A stretch of DNA of 5,362 nt from an uncultured Clostridia bacterium. Its GTDB lineage: Bacteria > Bacillota > Clostridia > Lachnospirales > Lachnospiraceae. The stretch's first letter is position 1. Every line of letters begins with the position of its first letter. Under the pieces are notes generated by a model, which saw only the letters and a list, made by a program, of their open reading frames with translations, did no database searches and was not told where the DNA came from. Location of the stretch: positions 1-5,362 of the forward strand of contig CALASV010000404.1 in assembly GCA_937888895.1 (NCBI GenBank). Direction: 5' to 3'. The translations under genes and the position numbers were made by a program. Shown in pieces: positions 1 to 5,362 of the stretch.

Positions 1-1446
1 CATTAAAGATAAATCGGTATATAATTTTGATGTTTTCTCATTATAATTACCAGTTCCAATCTGTGTAATATATTTGATTTCTTGCTCCTCTTGGTATGTA
101 ATTAAACAAAGTTTAGAATGTACCTTTGTATAATCAATACCATAAATAATACGACAACCTGCATCCTCTAACCTACGACTCCATTCAATATTATTTTCTT
201 CATCGAATCTTGCTCGTAGTTCTACAAGAACAACTACTTCTTTTCCATGCTCTGCTGCATTAATCAAAGACTCTACAATTTGTGAATTTTTCGCAACACG
301 ATACAATGTCATTTTAATCGAAACAACTCTTTTGTCTGTTCCTGCTTCTTCTAACAACTTTAAAAATGGACTCATACTTTCAAAAGGATAACTAAGTAAC
401 TTATCCTCTTGTTCTATTTGAGCCATAATAGACTTAGAAGCATCAAAACAAGTTGGATATTGTGGAACTCTTTTTTCATAGAATAATTCTTTTTTCTTTC
501 TTAACACATCTTGAATTTGAAAGACAAAAGATAATTCTAATGGAATGGCTGAGTAATACAATTGTTCTTTTCGTAAACCAAATTCTTTACACAAATTTTC
601 AATAATTTTCTCATCTGGCTTTCTCGAATATTCTAATTTTACTGGACAAAGCTTCTTTCTTTGCTTTATCAACTTTTCCATAGAATCTCGATAATCAATA
701 TCTTCATCATAAAATGCTTCATCTACATCAATATCTGCATTACGAATCACTCGAATCAAAGACTTACTCTTAATCTGATAATTATCAAAAATTTGAGGCA
801 TGAAATGCAAAATCAATTCTTCTACTAATACATACCGATTCGCATTCGTGGAAAGAGGAATTAAACGCTTAAATACGCCATTACTACAAGGCACAATCGC
901 TATTTTTTCATTATTTTTTGCGCCAAGAAGTGCTACTGCATAAATTTCTTTATTTGCAATAAATGGAAATGGCTGTTTTTTTCCTACTACTAATGGACAA
1001 AGTAATGGCATAATGGATTCTTTAAAATAATTTTCCAAATAATGCATATCTGCTTGTTTGATACTACTAAAATGAACAATTTCTACTCCATGCTTTTTTA
1101 TTTCACGCATAATTTCTCGATACGCTTTATCTTTCTTTCGAGATAAGGTTCTTGCTGTTTTAAAAATCTGAGTCATTTGTTCTTTTGCAGTCATGTGAGT
1201 TTTACTATCTCGTCTATCTTTCGATACTAACATTTGGTCATATAAAGAACCCACTCTTACCATAAAAAATTCATCTAAATTACTTTGAAATATGGAAGTA
1301 AACGAAAGCCGTTCGCATAAAGGAACGGTTTCGTCCATCGCTTCTTCGATTACTCTTTCGTTAAATTTTAACCATGACAACTCCCTATTTTCATAAAAAG
1401 GATGCTGTTCACGATAAGTTGCAACTGTTTCTATTTTTTCTTTCAT
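1..1446 (-). CDS. ppk: Polyphosphate kinase 1 (PPK1), N-terminal 482 residues, 3' end cut by the window edge
   Basis: PPK1 reversibly transfers the terminal phosphate of ATP onto inorganic polyphosphate through a phosphohistidine intermediate. The frame is open from the ATG at 1446 to base 1, giving 482 residues; the family is usually near 700, so about 200 are missing. Seen in order: the N-terminal NRELSWLKFNERV (20-32) and SNLDEFF (55-61, containing the Asn that contacts ATP in the E. coli enzyme); PLVVGKKQPFPF in the head domain; then, in the first catalytic domain, TLYR with Arg383, ELRARFDEENN with Arg413, VHSKL with His443, and GTGNYN from Gly464. The spacing Arg383-Arg413-His443 (30 and 30) matches E. 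coli Arg375-Arg405-His435, the Mg-phosphate ligands and the phosphorylated histidine. The second active-site histidine (E. coli His592) lies beyond the window. The gene starts 6 bases after the pfkA stop, so it is almost certainly co-transcribed and probably translationally coupled. The family call is very secure; whether the enzyme is intact cannot be judged. Confidence 0.97.
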   Translation of the reverse strand, partial: MKEKIETVATYREQHPFYENRELSWLKFNERVIEEAMDETVPLCERLSFTSIFQSNLDEFFMVRVGSLYDQMLVSKDRRDSKTHMTAKEQMTQIFKTARTLSRKKDKAYREIMREIKKHGVEIVHFSSIKQADMHYLENYFKESIMPLLCPLVVGKKQPFPFIANKEIYAVALLGAKNNEKIAIVPCSNGVFKRLIPLSTNANRYVLVEELILHFMPQIFDNYQIKSKSLIRVIRNADIDVDEAFYDEDIDYRDSMEKLIKQRKKLCPVKLEYSRKPDEKIIENLCKEFGLRKEQLYYSAIPLELSFVFQIQDVLRKKKELFYEKRVPQYPTCFDASKSIMAQIEQEDKLLSYPFESMSPFLKLLEEAGTDKRVVSIKMTLYRVAKNSQIVESLINAAEHGKEVVVLVELRARFDEENNIEWSRRLEDAGCRIIYGIDYTKVHSKLCLITYQEEQEIKYITQIGTGNYNEKTSKLYTDLSLM

Positions 1447-1452
1447 CAAACT

Positions 1453-2526
1453 TTAATCTCCTAAACAAATACCAAGAGCTTTTACTTGTTTAATCATATC
1501 ATCATTAGCATCCATCATCTTTGTCTTTCCTGCTACTTTCTCCAAAGGAATTTTATCAATTGTATTATTTCTCATACAAACCATATATCCATATTCTTCA
1601 TTCAAAATAAGTTCTGCTGCTTTTGCACCAAGTCTAGTTGCAATAAAACGGTCATAAGCATCTGGAGCACCACCACGCTGAACATGACCTGGTACAGTTA
1701 CTCTTACTTCCTGTCCTGTTCTCTTTGTAATTTCTGCACTAATACGATAAGCAGCAGATGGATACTGTTCTTCTGCTCTCTTTTTCTTTAATTCTTTCTT
1801 AGAAAGTTTTGCATCCTCTTTGGAAATTGCACCTTCTGCTACTGCAATAATCGTAAATTTCTTACCTTGGTCTGTTCTTTTTTGTATTGCTCCACAAACA
1901 GAATCAATATCATAAGGAATTTCTGGAACAAGAATAACATCTGCACCACCTGCAATACCAGCATGCAATGTAAGCCAACCTGCTTTATGCCCCATTAATT
2001 CTACAATAAATACTCTACTATGAGATGCTGCTGTTGTATGAATACAATCAATTGAATTTGTTGCAATATCAATCGCAGACCAAAAACCAAAACTAACATC
2101 TGTTCCACATAAATCGTTATCAATTGTCTTTGGCAAAGTAACTACATTTAGCCCATGTTCTCTCAGTAAATTTGCTGTCTTATGAGAACCATTTCCACCA
2201 AGTACAACTAAACAATTTAACTTTAACGATTTATATGTATTAATCATACAAGTAACTTTATCTCTACCATCGTCCATTGGCTTATCTATATCCTTAAAAG
2301 GCATTCTAGAAGTTCCAAGAATTGTGCCACCTTCACTTAATACACCAGAAAAATCTGCACTACTCATTAACTTATAATCCGTATTTACAAGCCCCTTATA
2401 ACCATTCTGAAAACCATAAATTTCTACTTTGTCATCTGCTTCAAAAAGTGTTTTCGAAACACCTCTCATCGCTGCATTCAATGCTTGACAATCTCCACCA
2501 CTTGTTAACATTCCAATTCGTAACAT
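1453..2526 (-). CDS. pfkA: 6-phosphofructokinase, mixed-substrate (PFK-A superfamily) type
   Basis: This cytoplasmic enzyme phosphorylates fructose 6-phosphate at C1, the committed step of glycolysis. It has 357 residues, longer than the roughly 320 of E. coli PfkA. Motifs: TSGGD (8-12) at the nucleotide/phosphate loop; Arg74 (E. coli Arg72); GGNGS (110-114); PKTIDND (132-138) with Asp136 equivalent to the catalytic Asp127; TTAASHSR with Arg171 (Arg162); Glu231 (Glu222); Arg275 (Arg243); and PGHVQRGG (279-286) with His281 and Arg284 at the sugar-phosphate site. Gly113 at E. coli position 104 is typical of ATP users, while Lys133 at position 124 is typical of PPi users, so the phosphoryl donor cannot be fixed from sequence. 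Asn112 replaces the Mg ligand Asp103, and His180 replaces Arg171; I believe both are common in clostridial relatives. A Lys-rich insertion sits at about 236-256. AGGAGG (2536-2541) stands 9 bases before the ATG. The gene has its own promoter and is followed 6 bases later by ppk. Confidence 0.96.
   Translation of the reverse strand: MLRIGMLTSGGDCQALNAAMRGVSKTLFEADDKVEIYGFQNGYKGLVNTDYKLMSSADFSGVLSEGGTILGTSRMPFKDIDKPMDDGRDKVTCMINTYKSLKLNCLVVLGGNGSHKTANLLREHGLNVVTLPKTIDNDLCGTDVSFGFWSAIDIATNSIDCIHTTAASHSRVFIVELMGHKAGWLTLHAGIAGGADVILVPEIPYDIDSVCGAIQKRTDQGKKFTIIAVAEGAISKEDAKLSKKELKKKRAEEQYPSAAYRISAEITKRTGQEVRVTVPGHVQRGGAPDAYDRFIATRLGAKAAELILNEEYGYMVCMRNNTIDKIPLEKVAGKTKMMDANDDMIKQVKALGICLGD
1456..1462 (-). 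promoter_or_regulatory. Ribosome binding site of ppk, inside the end of pfkA
   Basis: AGGAGAT on the minus strand lies in the last three sense codons of pfkA. Its AGGAG core is 11 bases from the ppk ATG (1444-1446), slightly long, but 8 bases from an in-frame TTG at 1447-1449 that directly precedes that ATG. Either codon could be the true start, a difference of one residue. The site implies that ribosomes finishing pfkA affect initiation on ppk. Confidence 0.75.
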
Positions 2527-2584
2527 AACCCAATACCTCCTGTTTCTATTTTTTTACATTAAAAATCTTGAACGATTCTTTTTT
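2527..2584 (-). other. Predicted 5' untranslated leader of pfkA-ppk
   Basis: If transcription starts about 7 bases after the -10 box, the leader is roughly 50 bases. It is A/T-rich and contains the AGGAGG ribosome binding site (2536-2541). I see no stem-loop or riboswitch-like structure in it. Confidence 0.5.
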
Positions 2585-2613
2585 ATTATACCAAAAAATA
2601 ACTACCTTAACTA
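2585..2613 (-). promoter_or_regulatory. Extended -10 sigma-A promoter for pfkA-ppk
   Basis: The minus strand reads TGGTATAAT, a perfect TATAAT box at 2585-2590 preceded by the TGn extension at 2591-2593. The best -35 candidate at a 17-base spacing is TAGTTA (2608-2613), which is weak; a TGn extension is known to compensate for a poor -35. It lies about 60 bases upstream of the pfkA start, in the only sizeable intergenic gap of the window. Confidence 0.75.
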
Positions 2614-2634
2614 CTCTTTTTTATAAAAATAATT

Positions 2635-4191
2635 TTATAAATCTTGTGCACAAGTATATCTATCTTTCCCTGTATATTTAGAATGATATAACGCATTATC
2701 TGCTCGTTTTAATGCTTGTTGATAACTCGTATCTCCTTTTAAAAACCAAGCACCACCAATGGAAACTGTTACTCTAAATTCTCCTTCGTTACATTTAAAA
2801 GACAATTCTCTTACGCATTGCAACAATTTTTCTGCTATTTGAACTTGTTCTTCTTTTGTGATACAAGTACATAATAAAACAAATTCTTCTCCACCCCAAC
2901 GAAAATACTTATCCGTCTTTTTCATATTATCCATAATCGCTTTCGATATACTTTGTAGCACAACATCACCTACATCATGTCCATAAGTATCATTCACTCG
3001 CTTAAAATTATCAATATCAAACATCATCATGCCCATATTAGAAGAAATAATTTCAAATTCTTCAAATGCTTTCTTAAACGCTTCCTCTCCAGTTTTTCTA
3101 TTAAAAGCTTTTGTTAATGGGTCAAGTTCTGTTTCAATTGTAATATAATTATCTAATTTTTGTTGATATTTTTTATTTTCTATAATTACAATTCCTATCG
3201 TAACAAAAAGAAAACAACATAAAATCACACCAATTCGAGCAATTGCCTTTTTTAATGCTTGCTGACTATACTCTTTCAATTCATTTGTATATTGAAAAAT
3301 ATCATCTAAAGGTTCTCCTGTTGCAATCACCCACCCAAAAGGCTCATATAGTTTTGCATAAGAAGCTTTTTCTGTCACTCTGTCATCTATTTTATTTTTA
3401 AAATAGTATGTATGAAAAACCTCTCCATTTTCTTTTATCCCATTCAATTCTGTTTCATAAGGACGATTTCCTTCAATATCTTCCATAGTTGTACTCAAAT
3501 AAGTTCCCTCTTGCTCTACTAAATTAGGATGCACCAAACGTATTGCATAATTTTTCCCTCCTGAAAAATCAACAATTTGATTTATCCATACATAAGCATT
3601 TTCACTCTCTGTATAAGACAACTTATAAACAATATCATAAATATAATTTTCTACTATTTTATTCAAGTCATTTTGCTCTACAAAAAAATATACTTTTGAA
3701 TTAGAAAAAGAATAAATTTTGTAAATTGGATACTCTGTGATATATTCCTCTATATCTATTCCTTGAAATTGCTCTGTTACATCTTTTAGAGAACTACTTG
3801 TAAATAATGTAATTTTTCCTGTTTCTTCTTCCTTTAACAGTATTTGAATAGACCTTGCATACTCCAAAGAATGCATATTTACTATATTTTTCCTAATTTC
3901 TTCCTGTAGTTTCGTATTTTCTACATCAGAAAAAATTTGACATAACTGTTCTATAATATATTTCACTTTTTTATTCGTTTCTTCTCTTTTACCATCAATC
4001 AAAATAATCACATCTTCTACTCGCTCTTGCATTCGATTTTCTATAATAAACATTGTGCTTTTTTCTAAAGCCTCTCCTGTATAATTAGAAATATCAATAG
4101 ACAAAATTATAAGTAATCCAATCATAATAACTGTCATTAAAACTTCTAATAAAATCATAATTCCAAGAAATTTTGAATGTTCCTTTTTCAT
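2635..4191 (-). CDS. Membrane-bound diguanylate cyclase with extracytoplasmic Cache-like sensor domain (GGDEF)
   Basis: The protein is predicted to make cyclic di-GMP from two GTP in response to an external signal. It has 518 residues: a first membrane helix at about 10-32, an extracytoplasmic domain to about 315, a second helix at about 318-337, a short charged linker, and a GGDEF domain at about 355-515. The sensor resembles Cache (dCache_2/sCache_2) domains: AYVWIN (199-204), LVHPNL (219-224) and GWVIATGEPLDDI (286-298) match the usual order of conserved motifs. In the GGDEF domain, Asp392 (FDID) and Glu435 (GGEEF, 433-437) are the metal ligands, and Asn400 and Asp409 the guanine contacts, by PleD spacing; the domain ends with SIGG, ALYHSK and GKDR. 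All residues needed for catalysis are present. The usual inhibitory I-site RxxD is KKTD (424-427). AAGGAG (4200-4205) is 8 bases before the ATG. It follows the EcsC-family gene by 48 bases and is probably in its operon. The ligand is unknown. Confidence 0.93.
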   Translation of the reverse strand: MKKEHSKFLGIMILLEVLMTVIMIGLLIILSIDISNYTGEALEKSTMFIIENRMQERVEDVIILIDGKREETNKKVKYIIEQLCQIFSDVENTKLQEEIRKNIVNMHSLEYARSIQILLKEEETGKITLFTSSSLKDVTEQFQGIDIEEYITEYPIYKIYSFSNSKVYFFVEQNDLNKIVENYIYDIVYKLSYTESENAYVWINQIVDFSGGKNYAIRLVHPNLVEQEGTYLSTTMEDIEGNRPYETELNGIKENGEVFHTYYFKNKIDDRVTEKASYAKLYEPFGWVIATGEPLDDIFQYTNELKEYSQQALKKAIARIGVILCCFLFVTIGIVIIENKKYQQKLDNYITIETELDPLTKAFNRKTGEEAFKKAFEEFEIISSNMGMMMFDIDNFKRVNDTYGHDVGDVVLQSISKAIMDNMKKTDKYFRWGGEEFVLLCTCITKEEQVQIAEKLLQCVRELSFKCNEGEFRVTVSIGGAWFLKGDTSYQQALKRADNALYHSKYTGKDRYTCAQDL

Positions 4192-4239
4192 TGGTTCTTC
4201 TCCTTCCCAACAAAAGTTACTTCTATGTAATACCCAAAT

Positions 4240-5031
4240 TCATTCTATCATTTTCTTTGCTAAAAATCTTCGTTCATATTTCAATTTTGCATACTCTGTC
4301 ACTCGATTCATATAAATAACATCATAAGCTCCACCAACTGCCCCAACAACAGGAATCCCTTGTAAAAACTTCATATATAATAATTCTTTTGATAAAGCAC
4401 CTGCTACCACTTTCGCATATTTTTCTTTTTCGTATCCTATTGGTATATCATTATTATGAATAAATTCATTGATTGTTTCATCTATTTCTAAAAATTCTTC
4501 TCCATAAGCAGTTGCTCCTTGAAGCAACAATAAAATAAAATATTGTTCTTGTTCTGACTCATATTCATATCCATAACTTAATGCAATTTCATAAATACTA
4601 CGAAATAACATCCCAGTAAATACCGGAATATCAGGAAGACCAATACCAAGTATTCCCATTCCAATACCAGAAATTCCAGACAATAATACATTTTCTGTCA
4701 CTTTACTATTTGCCTGTTTTGAAAATGCCTTTAACGATTTTTTACTATGTCGCAATTCTTCCTCATATTCTCGTACTTTATAAACTGTTTCCATTTCTTT
4801 CTTTTCATAAGTTTTTTCAATTACTTTTGTTCCTTTTTCAAAAATCATTAAAAATGCCTTATAAAATACAGTATCTAATGTCTGCTGTAACTTTTCTGGC
4901 ACTTTTTCTGCTAATAGTTGGTTAATTTTACTATCTTTTTTTTCTTGTTTAGTTTTATATAATTTTTCTTCTTTCTTTAATAATGACTCCCATTCTTTTT
5001 CGATAGGAGTTTTTCTTTGTTTCAACAACAT
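4240..5031 (-). CDS. EcsC family protein
   Basis: This 263-residue protein belongs to the EcsC family, named after the third gene of the Bacillus subtilis ecs ABC-transporter operon; the family's biochemical role is unknown to me. Visible features are a Lys/Glu-rich, probably helical N-terminal part (1-110), a Gly-rich hydrophobic stretch with GLPDIP (131-136), and the C-terminal signature GIPVVGAVGGAYDVIY (225-240) followed by NRVTEYAKLKYERRFL. There is no signal peptide. The hydrophobic segments at about 117-152 and 223-240 could associate with the membrane but are not clear transmembrane helices. The start is supported by AAAGGAG (5039-5045), 7 bases before the ATG. It lies 17 bases after the upstream membrane protein gene and 48 bases before the diguanylate cyclase, so the three are likely one transcript. 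No ABC transporter genes (ecsA/ecsB) are seen here. The family call is secure; the function is not. Confidence 0.88.
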   Translation of the reverse strand: MLLKQRKTPIEKEWESLLKKEEKLYKTKQEKKDSKINQLLAEKVPEKLQQTLDTVFYKAFLMIFEKGTKVIEKTYEKKEMETVYKVREYEEELRHSKKSLKAFSKQANSKVTENVLLSGISGIGMGILGIGLPDIPVFTGMLFRSIYEIALSYGYEYESEQEQYFILLLLQGATAYGEEFLEIDETINEFIHNNDIPIGYEKEKYAKVVAGALSKELLYMKFLQGIPVVGAVGGAYDVIYMNRVTEYAKLKYERRFLAKKMIE

Positions 5032-5048
5032 ATAACATCTCCTTTGGG

Positions 5049-5362
5049 TTAATTAATCCCATTACCTACTTTTAAAATATATTCCCAAAAATATCTTAAC
5101 ACCAAATAGAATCCTATTATTATAATAATTCTCAATAAAATTTTCCAATTTTTTCTATATTCGAAACAAATAGAAGTATCTGCTTCATAATCCCAATCTA
5201 AAGGTTCACCTGAAACTGCAATATCTATCATATCTATAAATCGAAAAATATCTTTAGTCCGATACTCCCCGTGCCATAAGAAAACAGCTCTTATTGTTCT
5301 ATTTTTTGCTTTTTCTATTGGAATTTTTCCACCTCTATCATAAACTACAAAAATTCCAAATA
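5049..5362 (-). CDS. C-terminal part of an unrecognised protein with a C-terminal membrane segment, 5' end cut by the window edge
   Basis: The frame is open from the right edge to the TAA at 5049, giving 103 residues. I do not recognise the family. About 70 soluble-looking residues, including VVYDRGGKIPI and AVFLWHGEYRTKDIF, are followed by a strongly hydrophobic helix at about residues 73-92 of the fragment (LLRIIIIIGFYLVLRYF) and a short tail ending VGNGIN, so the product is probably anchored by its C-terminal end. An internal ATG at 5229-5231 would give only 60 residues; it has no ribosome binding site before it and the reading frame continues upstream without a stop, so the gene almost certainly starts outside the window. 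It ends 17 bases before the EcsC-family gene, whose ribosome binding site fills that gap, which suggests a shared operon. The complete protein could carry a recognisable domain that cannot be seen here. Confidence 0.75.
   Translation of the reverse strand, partial: FGIFVVYDRGGKIPIEKAKNRTIRAVFLWHGEYRTKDIFRFIDMIDIAVSGEPLDWDYEADTSICFEYRKNWKILLRIIIIIGFYLVLRYFWEYILKVGNGIN

Noticed and set aside
1486..1791. Plus-strand open frame of 101 codons
   Set aside because: It is antisense to pfkA, whose motifs are unmistakable; its Cys/Ser/Phe-rich composition is typical of a reverse-strand shadow.
2322..2528. Plus-strand open frame of 68 codons
   Set aside because: Antisense to the 5' part of pfkA, no ribosome binding site, and a composition unlike a protein.
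2618..2631. A/T palindrome (TTTTTATAAAAA) just after the diguanylate cyclase stop
   Set aside because: Entirely A-T, so the hairpin would be unstable; expected by chance in such AT-rich DNA.
3298..3330. Shared GEPLD string in the diguanylate cyclase (GEPLDD) and in the partial protein at the right edge (GEPLDW)
   Set aside because: In the cyclase it belongs to the Cache domain motif; the surrounding residues of the two proteins do not align, so it is coincidence.
4211..4240. Possible small hairpin (TTAC/GTAA stem) between the EcsC-family gene and the diguanylate cyclase
   Set aside because: Four base pairs around a six-base loop, with no T tract after it; it does not qualify as a terminator.
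4710..4925. Plus-strand open frame of 71 codons with hydrophobic stretches
   Set aside because: Antisense to the EcsC-family gene; the hydrophobic appearance comes from reading Lys/Glu codons backwards as Phe/Leu/Ile.
5046..5060. Imperfect inverted repeat (TTAATTAA flanked by GGG and CCC) in the junction before the EcsC-family gene
   Set aside because: Only three G-C pairs plus a mismatch, and it overlaps a stop codon; too weak for a terminator or operator and probably chance.

Overview
The window looks like chromosomal DNA of an AT-rich Gram-positive anaerobe, most likely a member of the Clostridia (Lachnospiraceae-like). I base this on the very low GC content (about 30% by eye), strong AGGAGG-type ribosome binding sites, and the close fit of the phosphofructokinase and polyphosphate kinase to clostridial versions as I remember them. 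No database search was possible. All five genes lie on the minus strand, so transcription runs from high to low coordinates. Coding density is high and no gap exceeds about 110 bases.

In transcription order, the right end (5362 to 5049) holds the C-terminal part of an unrecognised protein with a membrane segment near its end; its start lies outside the window. It is followed 17 bases later by an EcsC-family protein (5031 to 4240), and 48 bases further on by a membrane-anchored diguanylate cyclase with an extracytoplasmic Cache-like sensor domain (4191 to 2635). These three are probably co-transcribed, a module of cell-envelope proteins plus c-di-GMP signalling.

A 108-base gap (2634 to 2527) carries the only convincing promoter of the window, with an extended -10 TGGTATAAT. 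It drives a 6-phosphofructokinase of the mixed-substrate subfamily (2526 to 1453). Six bases after its stop comes polyphosphate kinase 1 (1446 to beyond base 1), whose ribosome binding site lies inside the last codons of the phosphofructokinase gene. Only the first 482 residues of the kinase are present. The pair links the committed step of glycolysis to the enzyme that interconverts ATP and inorganic polyphosphate.

There are no tRNAs, rRNAs, CRISPR arrays, insertion sequences or phage genes that I can see. The most interesting points are the tight pfkA-ppk pairing, the hybrid donor-site signature of the phosphofructokinase, and the changed allosteric I-site of the diguanylate cyclase. I found no clear evidence for an undescribed system; the best candidate for something uncharacterised is the three-gene set at the right end.
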